NCBI GenBank assembly: GCA_944362765.1
Contig: CALVTP010000003.1
Span: forward strand, 1-64,000
From: an uncultured Clostridia bacterium
GTDB taxonomy: Bacteria; Bacillota; Clostridia; Christensenellales; DTU072
Length of the DNA: 64,000 bases
Direction of reading: 5' to 3'
Position numbers and translations under genes: made by a program. Positions 33,335-42,724 of this stretch are shown piece by piece; positions within the stretch are counted from its first letter, which is position 1, and every line of letters starts with the position of its first letter. Under the pieces are notes generated by a model. That model made no database searches and was not told the DNA's origin. It saw only the letters and a program-made list of their open reading frames with translations.

Positions 33335-33859
33335 ATGGTAACGCTAAGAAGAGACATATCGGAATCGGAATCCAACTATATATCGGCTCCGCACGGCGAG
33401 ATGACGGACTATGACAGATTTATGCTCGGCAAGCGTTCCTCCGAAGCGGTAATCGAATGTTCGGGCTCCCGTAACTATGCTTACGGTACATCCGAATCTA
33501 AAAATTCCGACGCAGAATACCGCGACTATATGCTAAGGCAGCTGAACAGAGATCACCCCGAAACCATGGTGACGAAAGAGCAGTTTTATATGGATCGTTT
33601 TGTTTCCGGACACGCCTCCGTGCCGGCAAGAAAGCCCTTCCGTAAGATGACCAAAGCAGGGAAAATTTTTACGGCGGTTTACGTTCTTATCTTCGTCGCT
33701 CTTGCATCTATTATTATTGCGGTAAACGCGGGCGGCGCCAAAGAACCGGTTGCCGAAGCCGTAGCAACGGGAGGGGAGATAGAGGCACTGCAAATCGAAC
33801 AGAATGCCGTCGAAGGCAGCGCATACGACGATTTTCTGGACGCTTTGACAAATAAATGA
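33335..33859 (+). CDS. Single-pass membrane protein in the FtsL position
   Basis: This 174-residue protein sits between rsmH and the penicillin-binding protein gene, where ftsL is found. It has one membrane helix (about 112-132, FTAVYVLIFVALASIIIAVN). The cytoplasmic part is unusually long (about 110 residues, polar, with Tyr, Ser and Arg), and only about 40 residues lie outside. Classical FtsL has a short cytoplasmic tail and a longer external coiled coil. Sequence similarity to FtsL is not evident, so the assignment rests on position and topology. The ribosome site is AAGGAGAG. Confidence 0.5.
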   Translation: MVTLRRDISESESNYISAPHGEMTDYDRFMLGKRSSEAVIECSGSRNYAYGTSESKNSDAEYRDYMLRQLNRDHPETMVTKEQFYMDRFVSGHASVPARKPFRKMTKAGKIFTAVYVLIFVALASIIIAVNAGGAKEPVAEAVATGGEIEALQIEQNAVEGSAYDDFLDALTNK

Positions 33860-33947
33860 CGCTCCCGTCCGGGAGGACGATACGGGACTTAAAACAGTCG
33901 GAAAAATTACATCTTATCGACAAAAGAGAAGGTTATCGGCGATATTT

Positions 33948-35591
33948 TTGCTGATAACCTTTTTGTTTGTCGCGGTGACGGCAAAGCTTGTATATATTGC
34001 CGCGGTGAGCGCCGGTTCTTTAAGGGTGAAGGCGTTGGAGCAGTGGTACAGAGACGTTCCGATACGCGCGGAGCGCGGCGCCATTTCAGACAGGAACGGC
34101 GTCGCTTTGGCTAAGTCGGAGAGCGCGTACACCCTCTATGCCCGTCCCGTAGAGATACCGTTGAAGGAGCAGGCTGCGAGAATTTTATCCGAAAAGCTGG
34201 AACTGAACTACGCCCGACTCAAAGAAAAGCTGAACTCCAAGTCCTCGGAAATCACCTTAAAAAGAGGGGTAACCAAGGAAAAAATGTTGGAAATAATCGA
34301 TTCCGGCGTACCCGGGATATATGTTTCGGAGGACTTGAAGCGCGTCTATCCGTACGGCGATTTTCTGACGCAGGTATTGGGATTTACCTCTTCCGACGTC
34401 GTCGGACAGACGGGGCTTGAAAGGTATCTGGAAAACTATCTGAAAGGCGTTGACGGCGCGGTGCTGACGGCTTCCGATCTTGTCGGTAGGCGGCTTCCCG
34501 ATGGGGAGACTTATTACCGGGAAGGGGTAAAAGGGGCGGACGTCACACTTAATATCGACGCAAATATCCAAAGTATCGTCGAAAACGCAGTCAAGAGAGC
34601 GATGCTGAACCATTCGGCAAAGGGAGTCGGGGCGATAGTCATGGAGTGCGACACGGGCGCCGTTCTTGCGATGGCGGAGAGCCCTTCATTCGACCTCAAC
34701 GCCGTGCCTCGCGACGACGTATCGCTGCTCCTCGAAGTCTCCCGTCCGAAGCTTATTTCCGACGTCTTCGAACCGGGTTCCACCTTCAAGATAGTGACCT
34801 CTGCGCTGGCGATAGAGGCGGGGTTGGTCAACGACGAAAAAAGATACTATTGCGGCGGCTCGGTAACGGTCGACAACCAAAAGATCCGTTGTTGGAGGGC
34901 GAAAGGGCACGGCAGTCAAACGTTTACGGAGGGGGTCAAAAACTCCTGTAACTGCGTCTTCGTACAGGCGGCGCTGGAGCTGGGGCTCGACAGATTTTAC
35001 GACGGTATGGAGGCATTCGGCGTCACCGAGAAGACGGGAATAGAACTTCCCGGCGAAGGAACGGGGCTGACTATCCCGAAGGGGAGCGTAAAAAATGTCG
35101 ATCTTGCCAGAATAGGGTTCGGGCAGGCGGTGGCAATGACGCCGATAGAGCTTCTGTCGGCCTCTTGCACGGCAGTGAACGGGGGATATAAAGTCACTCC
35201 GAAATTGGTGGCAAAAATAGAAGACGAAAGCGGCATACTATATACGTGCGGGAGCGATAAAGGAAAAAGAGTGATAAGCGAAAGCACTTCAAAGACCCTT
35301 CGCGCCATGCTCGAAGCGGTGGTGCTGGAAGGCTCCGGAAAGAACGCAGCCGTCGACGGAGTGCGCGTAGGCGGAAAGACGGGTACGGCTCAGAAGTACG
35401 AGGACGGAAAGATCGCCCGCGGCAAGTACGTCTCGACATTCATCGGATTTGCTCCCGCCGACGAACCGAAGTATATCGCACTGTTTATGGTGGATGAGCC
35501 GGTAGGCGCCTATTACGGCGGAGTGGTGGCGGCGCCGTACGTCGGTGAAATTTACCAAAATATGTTTGAATACCTGGGGTATATGTCATAA
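33948..35591 (+). CDS. Division/sporulation penicillin-binding protein (FtsI/SpoVD class B transpeptidase)
   Basis: This is a class B PBP that cross-links peptidoglycan, at the position of pbpB/spoVD. After one membrane helix come the dimerisation domain (about 35-200) and the transpeptidase domain with SxxK in PGSTFKIV, SxN as SCN and KTG in GGKTGTAQ. No PASTA domain follows. The start is problematic: TTG 33948 lies inside the membrane helix, but the frame is open back to 33861 and encodes KITSYRQKRRLSAIF, an ideal basic cytoplasmic tail, without any ATG, GTG or TTG. ATT 33906 is a candidate start. Confidence 0.88.
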   Translation: MLITFLFVAVTAKLVYIAAVSAGSLRVKALEQWYRDVPIRAERGAISDRNGVALAKSESAYTLYARPVEIPLKEQAARILSEKLELNYARLKEKLNSKSSEITLKRGVTKEKMLEIIDSGVPGIYVSEDLKRVYPYGDFLTQVLGFTSSDVVGQTGLERYLENYLKGVDGAVLTASDLVGRRLPDGETYYREGVKGADVTLNIDANIQSIVENAVKRAMLNHSAKGVGAIVMECDTGAVLAMAESPSFDLNAVPRDDVSLLLEVSRPKLISDVFEPGSTFKIVTSALAIEAGLVNDEKRYYCGGSVTVDNQKIRCWRAKGHGSQTFTEGVKNSCNCVFVQAALELGLDRFYDGMEAFGVTEKTGIELPGEGTGLTIPKGSVKNVDLARIGFGQAVAMTPIELLSASCTAVNGGYKVTPKLVAKIEDESGILYTCGSDKGKRVISESTSKTLRAMLEAVVLEGSGKNAAVDGVRVGGKTGTAQKYEDGKIARGKYVSTFIGFAPADEPKYIALFMVDEPVGAYYGGVVAAPYVGEIYQNMFEYLGYMS

Positions 35592-35614
35592 ATATTACCC
35601 TTTTGGAGGAGAAG

Positions 35615-37066
35615 ATGATATTAAAAGAGCTTGTATCCGGCGTGGAGCATGAACTTACTTCGGATGTCGGCGTGTACGAAACGGAGATAGAGTTTTTGAC
35701 TCATAACTCTTCGGAATGCGGGAAAGGCGCGCTGTTTTTTGCGATCAACGGAAGTCGTACCGACGGAGGGGCGTTCATCGCCGAGGCGGAAAGAAAGGGT
35801 GCCGCGGCGTATGTTTCGGAAAGAAAGCTTCCCTCGTTACTTCCGGGGATCATCGTCGGGGACGTCAGGGAAGCGATGGCTCTTATGGCGGGCAATTTTT
35901 ATTACAACGCCCACAGGAAGCTTAAAATAATAGCCGTCGTCGGCACCAACGGCAAGACCACCACGGCGCATATGACGGCGGAAATTTTGAAGGAAGCGGG
36001 AGAGTCTGTCGCCGTATTCGGAACCTCCGGCGTCGATATTTCCGGAAGAAGCTACCCTTCGCGGCTGACCACTCCCGACCCGATAGAGCTCCATCGCCTG
36101 TTCCAGCTTGCCTACTTATCGGGTGCGAAATATGTCGTGATGGAAGTTTCCGCCCACGCGATCGCGCTGAAAAAACTTAGCGGAGTACGCGTAAAAATTG
36201 CTATTTTTACCAATTTCAGTCGCGACCACCTCGATTTTTTCCGAGATATGGAAAGCTATAAAAAGGTCAAAGCCGGCTACTTCACTCCGGAGCACGCCGA
36301 GTTTCAGGTAATCAACGCAGACGACGAAACGGGGCGGGAGATAGCTTCCCGCGAAGCCCTTCCGACGGCAACTTACGGTACAGAAAATCCGGCGGACGTT
36401 TTTGCGATAGATTTTGACTATTCCTCGCGGTTGAGATGTATTGTCAACTGTTTCGACGACATCTTCGAGCTGGAAGCTCCGTTTGCCGGGCGTTTCAATC
36501 TCTATAACGCGCTGGCTGCGACGACGGCGGTCAGGCTTCTGGGAGTGGAGAGCGGGGTCATCATGCGGGCATTCAGGTGTATGAGCGAAGTAGAAGGACG
36601 TTTCAATATTCTGGATTCGGGGCGGCGGGCGATTATCGACTACGCGCATACCCCGGACGGGCTGACAAATCTTTTGGACTCCGCGCGTAAGCTGGTTCCG
36701 GCGGGCGGCAGGTTGATTTCGGTATTCGGCTGCGGCGGCGACAGGGACATGGGAAAACGCAGCGAAATGGGGAGAATCTCCTCCAGACTAGCCGATTTTA
36801 CCGTTTTAACGTCCGATAACCCCCGCTCCGAAGACCCGGAGGCTATCATCCGCGATATAGAAGCGGGCGTCGACAAAGGCGCGGAATATATCGTCATCGC
36901 AGAGCGCGCCGAGGCAATCGCATACGCTTTGTTGACGGCGGGAAAGCGCGACGTCGTCGTCATCTCCGGAAAGGGCGGAGAGAACTACACCGAGGTCAAA
37001 GGAGAGCGGATAAGGTACTCCGACCGCGCCGAAGTGCTGGAATCTTTCAGGAGATATAACTTATGA
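35615..37066 (+). CDS. murE: UDP-MurNAc-L-Ala-D-Glu:meso-diaminopimelate ligase
   Basis: This 483-residue Mur ligase adds the third stem-peptide residue. The ATP loop GTNGKTTTAHM lies near 112-122, with the carbamylated lysine region and EVSAHAIAL also visible. The acceptor motif DNPRSEDP is the DNPR form that selects meso-diaminopimelate rather than L-lysine, so this organism's peptidoglycan is predicted to be DAP-type. ATG 35615 follows GGAGGAG. mraY overlaps its stop by 4 nt. Confidence 0.94.
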   Translation: MILKELVSGVEHELTSDVGVYETEIEFLTHNSSECGKGALFFAINGSRTDGGAFIAEAERKGAAAYVSERKLPSLLPGIIVGDVREAMALMAGNFYYNAHRKLKIIAVVGTNGKTTTAHMTAEILKEAGESVAVFGTSGVDISGRSYPSRLTTPDPIELHRLFQLAYLSGAKYVVMEVSAHAIALKKLSGVRVKIAIFTNFSRDHLDFFRDMESYKKVKAGYFTPEHAEFQVINADDETGREIASREALPTATYGTENPADVFAIDFDYSSRLRCIVNCFDDIFELEAPFAGRFNLYNALAATTAVRLLGVESGVIMRAFRCMSEVEGRFNILDSGRRAIIDYAHTPDGLTNLLDSARKLVPAGGRLISVFGCGGDRDMGKRSEMGRISSRLADFTVLTSDNPRSEDPEAIIRDIEAGVDKGAEYIVIAERAEAIAYALLTAGKRDVVVISGKGGENYTEVKGERIRYSDRAEVLESFRRYNL

Positions 37067-38061
37067 ACGGCTTTCCGACCGCTGTACTGACCGCTTTGGG
37101 TTCCTTTTTTGCGGCGATGCTCATCGCGCCGCTTGTCATTAAGCTTGCAAAGGGACGGGCGGAACAGACCGTACTCGGTTACGTCACACAGCACGAAGGG
37201 AAGGCGGGTACGCCCACTTTCGGCGGTCTGATTTTTATAATCTCCTCGGTTGCGGCGGCTTCCGTCGCCGGCGTTTTTTCCTATGAGCTGGGAAGGATGC
37301 TGATGCTTGTCTTTGTCGGTTACGGACTTATAGGCTTCACCGACGACTTCATCAAGATAAAGTTAAAACGCAACAAAGGGCTGGCGGCTTGGCAGAAGAT
37401 AATTTTCCAGCTCGGAGCCGGTTTTCTGGCGGCGTGGTTTTCCTATAAAAGCCAATTTGTCGGTTCCTCGGTGGCGCTGAATTTCGGACTCGGGGAGTGG
37501 GAGCTCGGGGTATGGTATATTCCGTTTGCCGCGTTGGTATTCGTCGCCATGTCGAACGCCGTCAACCTGACGGACGGTCTGGACGGGCTGGCGGGAGGTA
37601 CCGGTGCCGTATACGTGTCGTTTTTTGCGGTGATAACGGCGCTAGCCGCACTCAAAGCCGAAGCGCTCGGCATGACGACCTACGCAAAGGAATTAAACTC
37701 CGTCGTATATTCCGCAACGGCGCTTTTAGGAGGTTTATTGGCGTTTTTGTGGTTCAATTCCCCGAAAGCTTCTGTTTTCATGGGGGATACCGGTTCGCTT
37801 GCGCTCGGGGCGTTCTTCGCGGCGCTGGCGCTGTTTTCGAAAAATCCGTTTATCTCCGTCGTCATCGGAATAATGTATGTCCTCAGCTGCATATCGGTAA
37901 TTATACAGGTTGCCTCTTTTAAGCTGACCGGGAAGCGGGTGCTGAGAATGTCTCCTCTTCATCACCATCTCGAACTCGGCGGGATGCCGGAAAGCAAGAT
38001 CACCGCAAGATATATGATAATAACTTTCGTCGGAGGGCTGGTTGCGCTCGCGATAATTTAA
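37063..38061 (+). CDS. mraY: Phospho-MurNAc-pentapeptide transferase
   Basis: This is a 332-residue polytopic enzyme that attaches phospho-MurNAc-pentapeptide to undecaprenyl phosphate, making lipid I. About ten membrane helices are seen. Conserved cytoplasmic loops include GTPTFGG, the aspartate pair in GFTDDFIKI, NAVNLTDGLDGLAGG, FMGDTGSLALG and the histidine-rich PLHHHLELGG. The start overlaps murE (ATGA). Confidence 0.95.
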   Translation: MNGFPTAVLTALGSFFAAMLIAPLVIKLAKGRAEQTVLGYVTQHEGKAGTPTFGGLIFIISSVAAASVAGVFSYELGRMLMLVFVGYGLIGFTDDFIKIKLKRNKGLAAWQKIIFQLGAGFLAAWFSYKSQFVGSSVALNFGLGEWELGVWYIPFAALVFVAMSNAVNLTDGLDGLAGGTGAVYVSFFAVITALAALKAEALGMTTYAKELNSVVYSATALLGGLLAFLWFNSPKASVFMGDTGSLALGAFFAALALFSKNPFISVVIGIMYVLSCISVIIQVASFKLTGKRVLRMSPLHHHLELGGMPESKITARYMIITFVGGLVALAII

Positions 38062-38075
38062 AGAGAGGGGAAAAT

Positions 38076-39347
38076 ATGAAAAAAGCCATAGTCATCGGAA
38101 TGCGTTTAAGCGGCACCGCTGCCGCGGCGTTGCTGGAAAGGGAGGGTTACGAGGTATTCAGGTGCGACGACGATCCTTCGATAGCTCCGGAAAGCCCCGG
38201 TATACCGCTGTCGGAGTGCGAACTTATAGTCGCTTCTCCGTCAATCCCCGCCGGTCATCCGCTGATTGCGGAAGCCGAAGCCTCCGGCGTCCCGGTGATT
38301 TCAGAAGTCGAACTCGGTTCCGGAAAACTTACCGGAAAAATCGTCGCCGTCACCGGCACGAACGGCAAGACCACCGTCACCGATATGATCGACCGCGCCC
38401 TGAAGTGCTCGGGAATAAGTTCTTTTGCGATGGGGAACATCGGCTATCCCGTCTCTCAGGCGGCGCTGGACGGAAAAGAAAGAGCGGTAAACGTCATAGA
38501 AGTCTCTTCCTTCCAGGCGGAGCGCTGTTTTAAGTTCCGACCTGACATGGCGGTATTTACGAACATTGCGCCCGACCACCTGGACAGGTACCCGGATTTT
38601 GAAAGTTACTTTGCGGCGAAGAAGCGGATTTTCAGGTTGCAGACGGCTTCCGACGTTGCCGTTCTGAACTACGACGACAAACGCATAAGGGAATTCGGTG
38701 CCCATATTTCAGCCGAAACGGTATGGGTGAGCATGACCGAACCCGTCGGCGATGCTTACATAAAAAACAACGCCTATTATCTTAACGGAGAGGCGCTGGC
38801 GTCGTTGAAGGAAACGAGAATCCGCGGCGAATTCAACCGCTTCAACATGCTGACGGCGCTTGCGGCGGCGTCCCGCCTCGGAGCAGGTAAAGAGGGTCTG
38901 AAAAAATTTATAAGAGAGTACCGCCCCCTTCCTCACAGGACGGAATACGTCGGAGTGCTGGACGGCAGGCGCTGTTTCAACGACTCCAAAGGCACCAACT
39001 CGGCGGCGACGCTTGCAGCACTCGGCGCGATGGAAGGGAAGGTGGCACTGATAATGGGCGGTTCCGACAAAAAGGAAGATTTTTGCGAGTTTTTCCTGAG
39101 TGTTCCGGAAAACCTCGTTTTTGTAGCTGCTACGGGCGCCAATGCCGAAAAAATATACGGTTCGGCGTTGAAGGTGGGCTTTAACGACATCGTCGTGACA
39201 AAGGATCTTGAGGGGGCGCTCGACCTCGCGAAAGCCTCGCCTGCGGACGTCATACTGTTTTCTCCGGCTTCCGCCTCTTTCGACCGTTACGCCGGCTATA
39301 AAGAGAGGGGTGAAAGCTTCAAAAATCTGGTCTCTTCAATGAAATAA
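38076..39347 (+). CDS. murD: UDP-MurNAc-L-alanine:D-glutamate ligase
   Basis: This 423-residue Mur ligase adds D-glutamate as the second stem residue. It has a short Rossmann-like N-terminal domain, the ATP loop VTGTNGKTTVTDMI near 92-105, EVSSFQAERC, NIAPDHLDRY and the C-terminal FNDSKGTNSAATLAAL. The start follows GAGAGGGG. It lies between mraY and ftsW as in most dcw clusters. Confidence 0.93.
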   Translation: MKKAIVIGMRLSGTAAAALLEREGYEVFRCDDDPSIAPESPGIPLSECELIVASPSIPAGHPLIAEAEASGVPVISEVELGSGKLTGKIVAVTGTNGKTTVTDMIDRALKCSGISSFAMGNIGYPVSQAALDGKERAVNVIEVSSFQAERCFKFRPDMAVFTNIAPDHLDRYPDFESYFAAKKRIFRLQTASDVAVLNYDDKRIREFGAHISAETVWVSMTEPVGDAYIKNNAYYLNGEALASLKETRIRGEFNRFNMLTALAAASRLGAGKEGLKKFIREYRPLPHRTEYVGVLDGRRCFNDSKGTNSAATLAALGAMEGKVALIMGGSDKKEDFCEFFLSVPENLVFVAATGANAEKIYGSALKVGFNDIVVTKDLEGALDLAKASPADVILFSPASASFDRYAGYKERGESFKNLVSSMK

Positions 39348-39349
39348 CA

Positions 39350-40588
39350 GTGAAAACACCGAAAAAGCTGCCGAAAATTTCCGATTTCAGGGCGAAAACA
39401 GCGCCTGAAAAGGCTGTCGCGTTGAAGGTCGTGCCGGGAAGCTTTCCGTCCGTAAAGAAAGCGTCGCGGGAGGACGCCGAGCGCCGGAAGCTGCGGGCAA
39501 TGATAATCGTTCCCGCCGTGGCGCTTTCTCTTCTCGGACTGGTGATGATTTATTCGGCGAGTTCCTATTCCGCTTTACTCAGTTACGGCGATCGGTTTTT
39601 TTATGTAAAAAAGCAGCTTCTCGGTCTCATTCCGGGACTTCTGATGATGTATTTCGGGTACAAATTTCCGAAGGAGCGCCTTAAAAAACTGTCCGGGTGG
39701 CTGTTGGCGGCGTCGGTCATCCTTCTCGCAGCGGTGTTTATTCCGGGACTCGGTCAGACGAGCTACGGCGCCACAAGATGGATAAATCTCGGGTTCATCA
39801 CCTTTCAGCCCTCGGAGCTTGCAAAGTTCGCGCTGGCGTTGTTTTTGGCGAAACGCTATGCTTCAAAGCCGCCCCGCTCCGCAAAAGATCTGATTGTTCC
39901 GTTCGCCGCCGTGGCAGCGGTACTTGCTCTTATCATGGCGGAGCCGAATATGTCGGTCACTCTTGCCATAGCCGCTTCGGTGCTGCTTATTACCGTTGCG
40001 GCAGGGCTCGACAATAAATTTATCGTCGTTTTGACGATATTTGCGCTGGCGGCGGTTCCCGCGCTTATAATAGCCGAACCGTACCGGGTAAGAAGACTGC
40101 TTGCCTTTCTGGATCCCTGGGAAAATCCGCGCGACGAAGGGTATCAGCTCATTCAGTCCTACTATGCGATAGGGGGAGGAGGCTTTTTCGGAAGAGGACT
40201 GTTCAACAGCCGTCAAAAATATCTTTTCCTGCCGTTTGCCGAATCCGATTTTATTTTTTCGGTGGTTGCCGAGGAGCTGGGAGTCCCGGGATGTCTTCTT
40301 GTGATTGCGCTTTTTATAGTTTTTATATACGCCGGGATAAAGACGGCTTATCTGCAAACGGACGCCTTCCGCCGCCTTGCCGCCTTCGGAATGACCGCCG
40401 TCATCGCAGTGCAGGCACTGATGAATATTGCCGTGGTCACCGGTTCGGTGCCTCCGACGGGACTGCCGCTTCCCTTCATGTCTGCGGGCGGGAGTTCTCT
40501 TATGGTATTTCTGACCGCGGCGGGGGTGATAGCGGGCTTTCAGAAGAGGGAGCCCTCGGAAAGTCACAATCGGTTCGGCTCGTCATAG
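39350..40588 (+). CDS. ftsW: SEDS-family peptidoglycan polymerase (FtsW/SpoVE)
   Basis: This 412-residue membrane protein has about ten helices and the SEDS signature: MIYSASSYSALL, TRWINLGFITFQPSELAKF, EPNMSVTL, GYQLIQSYYAIGGGGFFGRGL, FLPFAESDFIFSVVAEELG and PPTGLPLPFMSAGGSSL. SEDS proteins polymerise glycan strands with a class B PBP partner, here probably the upstream transpeptidase. A basic ~50-residue cytoplasmic extension precedes the first helix. It starts at GTG 39350, 2 nt after murD, with no clear SD, suggesting coupling. Whether it is the vegetative FtsW or sporulation SpoVE cannot be told. Confidence 0.9.
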   Translation: MKTPKKLPKISDFRAKTAPEKAVALKVVPGSFPSVKKASREDAERRKLRAMIIVPAVALSLLGLVMIYSASSYSALLSYGDRFFYVKKQLLGLIPGLLMMYFGYKFPKERLKKLSGWLLAASVILLAAVFIPGLGQTSYGATRWINLGFITFQPSELAKFALALFLAKRYASKPPRSAKDLIVPFAAVAAVLALIMAEPNMSVTLAIAASVLLITVAAGLDNKFIVVLTIFALAAVPALIIAEPYRVRRLLAFLDPWENPRDEGYQLIQSYYAIGGGGFFGRGLFNSRQKYLFLPFAESDFIFSVVAEELGVPGCLLVIALFIVFIYAGIKTAYLQTDAFRRLAAFGMTAVIAVQALMNIAVVTGSVPPTGLPLPFMSAGGSSLMVFLTAAGVIAGFQKREPSESHNRFGSS

Positions 40589-40596
40589 AATGTGGT

Positions 40597-41856
40597 GTGA
40601 GTAAGTACATAATAGCAAACGGCGATAAACCCGCCGCTTTAAAGGGTAAAGTTAAGGTTCAGGGCTCCAAAAACGGTGCCTTGCCGCTTATTGCCGCGGC
40701 AGCGCTCACCGACAGAGAGGTGGTTCTGAATAACTGCCCGGATATTCTCGACGTCGAAAATATGCTGAGGATTTACGCCTCCCTCGGCGGAAACTACGAG
40801 CGACGCGGGCATGAGGTGCGCCTGAAAATGGAATACATGAACTCTCACGAGATAGCCTCTTCCCTTGCGGGGGAGCTGAGAAGTTCCGTATTTATGCTTG
40901 GCGCCATTCTTTCGCGTGCAAAGAAGGCTGCCGTGGCGTATCCCGGGGGCTGCGATATCGGACTCAGACCCATAGACCTTCACCTGAAAGCCTTCCGCGA
41001 GATGGGGGTCAGGATCCGCGACAGATACGGCTATATTCAATGCGACGCTTCGAATACGTCGGCAGCAGAAATCGACCTTGACTATCCGAGCGTCGGAGCT
41101 ACCGAAAACATTATGATGCTGGCGGCGGGTACAAAAGGTACTACCACCATAAAAAACGCCGCGGGCGAGCCGGAAATAATAGCCCTTCAGGAGTTCATAA
41201 ACGCTTTGGGCGGCTCCGTTTCGGGGGCGGGAAGCTCGGTGGTGAGAGTAAAAGGGACGGAAGACTTCGGTTCCGCAACCGTCGACGTCGACTTTGACAG
41301 GATTGTCGCAGGTACATACATGATAGCCGTCGCCATGTGCGGGGGAGAGGTGATTTTCGAAGGAGCGGACGGAGGACAACTGACCGCTCTTATTTCAAAG
41401 CTGAAGGCGGCGGGCGCGGAGATAGACGCCGGGCAGAAGGCGATAAAGATAGCCTCCGACGGCTTGCCGCGGGCGGTGGGATCCGTCGAAACGGGCGCAT
41501 ATCCCGGGTTTCCTACGGACTTGCAGGCACCCTTTGGAGCGCTTGCCGCCGTCTCCTCGGGAAGTACGGTCATTGTCGAAAATATCTTCGAAACGAGATT
41601 TAAATATCTTGCGGAGTTGACAAAAATGGGCGCTTCGGTTAAAGTAAAAGACAGAGTTGCCGTACTTACAGGCACGGGACGCCTTACCGGAGCTTCCGTA
41701 AAAGCGATGGATCTCAGGGGAGGAGCCGCCCTGATGCTTGCGGGATTGAAGGCGGAAGGCGTTACCGTCATCGAAAACGGCAGACATATCATGCGGGGTT
41801 ACGAAGCCCCGGAGGAGGTTTTAAGCGCTCTCGGCGCTTCCGTTACAAAAGTATAA
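40597..41856 (+). CDS. murA: UDP-N-acetylglucosamine 1-carboxyvinyltransferase
   Basis: This 419-residue enzyme transfers enolpyruvate from PEP to UDP-GlcNAc, the first committed step of peptidoglycan synthesis. KVQGSKNGALPL carries the N-terminal catalytic lysine, and the active-site loop YPGGCDIGLRPIDLHL retains the cysteine targeted by fosfomycin. The start is GTG 40597, giving the canonical SKYIIANGD-like N-terminus; the larger open frame from 40291 lies within ftsW. murG would normally lie between ftsW and here but is absent. Confidence 0.93.
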   Translation: MSKYIIANGDKPAALKGKVKVQGSKNGALPLIAAAALTDREVVLNNCPDILDVENMLRIYASLGGNYERRGHEVRLKMEYMNSHEIASSLAGELRSSVFMLGAILSRAKKAAVAYPGGCDIGLRPIDLHLKAFREMGVRIRDRYGYIQCDASNTSAAEIDLDYPSVGATENIMMLAAGTKGTTTIKNAAGEPEIIALQEFINALGGSVSGAGSSVVRVKGTEDFGSATVDVDFDRIVAGTYMIAVAMCGGEVIFEGADGGQLTALISKLKAAGAEIDAGQKAIKIASDGLPRAVGSVETGAYPGFPTDLQAPFGALAAVSSGSTVIVENIFETRFKYLAELTKMGASVKVKDRVAVLTGTGRLTGASVKAMDLRGGAALMLAGLKAEGVTVIENGRHIMRGYEAPEEVLSALGASVTKV

Positions 41857-42524
41857 TGAAAGGCAAACTCGTTTCCGTAGTCGTTGCAGTCCTCATCATT
41901 ATAGGTATCGCCGTCTTCGGAAACATCATGAGAATTCAAAAAGTGGACGTCTTCTTCTCCGAAAACGTCCCGTCGGCAAAAGCCGACGAAATTTACGACG
42001 TGCTCGGCATTGAAACGGGCACTTCCGTGTTGTCCGTAAACGAAACCGATTTCGTAACGCGCGTGTCTAACGCATACCCCGACCGCTCGGTGCTGGTTGT
42101 CGACGTCGTCAGGGGCTTTCCCGATAAGATGACCGTCTACATAGATTATAACCCGGGAGTTGTTGCCGTACCGACAAAAGATGGCTCCGGCTACGTCGTC
42201 ACAGACACCGAGTTCCAGTCGAACACCCCGAAAACGGAAGAGGAGCTTGTGAAATCCGAACTTCTCATATTGAAAGGAACAGCCGTCGGGGGCAGTTTCA
42301 ATGTCGACGAGTTCCGCTTCCTTTACGAACTGTTTTCCTCGTTGAAGACGGCGGGGTTGACGGCGGAAAAGCTGCCGGAAGTCTTTTCTTCGCTTGAACT
42401 GAAAGAGGGAAAATACATTTTCGTTTCCCGCCGGAACCCCGATAAGACGCTTACCGTACCCGAATCGGAGAGGGGAAACGCCGCGGAATATTACCGTGAC
42501 TTCGTCTCGGAGCTTGTCGGCTGA
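41856..42524 (+). CDS. ftsQ: Cell division protein FtsQ/DivIB-like
   Basis: This is a 222-residue bitopic protein with a short cytoplasmic N-terminus, one membrane helix (about 5-25), and an extracytoplasmic region that begins like a POTRA domain (IQKVDVFFSENVPSAKADEIYDVLGIETGTSVLSV). FtsQ/DivIB scaffolds the FtsL-FtsB-FtsW-FtsI complex. It overlaps the murA stop by one base (TAATG). Sequence conservation is low, but the position before ftsA-ftsZ and the domain layout are standard. Confidence 0.82.
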   Translation: MKGKLVSVVVAVLIIIGIAVFGNIMRIQKVDVFFSENVPSAKADEIYDVLGIETGTSVLSVNETDFVTRVSNAYPDRSVLVVDVVRGFPDKMTVYIDYNPGVVAVPTKDGSGYVVTDTEFQSNTPKTEEELVKSELLILKGTAVGGSFNVDEFRFLYELFSSLKTAGLTAEKLPEVFSSLELKEGKYIFVSRRNPDKTLTVPESERGNAAEYYRDFVSELVG

Positions 42525-42652
42525 GTGCGGGACGGTTTGTAACGAAAAATATCAAAAAACGACGTAACAGGCAAAAATTACCCGATTTAAGAAATTTTTT
42601 ATTCTGAAAAGTCGATTAATTTATAATAATCGCAGGAAAAGCAAATTTTCCG

Positions 42653-42681
42653 TTGACAATTTATTACTAGTATTTTATAAT
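42653..42681 (+). promoter_or_regulatory. Consensus promoter of ftsA-ftsZ
   Basis: Perfect TTGACA (42653-42658), 17-nt spacer, perfect TATAAT (42676-42681). This is the only fully consensus promoter seen in the window. It gives ftsAZ independent high-level transcription. The preceding 130 nt are AT-rich without other features. Confidence 0.9.
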
Positions 42682-42724
42682 TTATTTATTATATTGCGCG
42701 TGAGCGCGAGGAGAACTCCGGACA

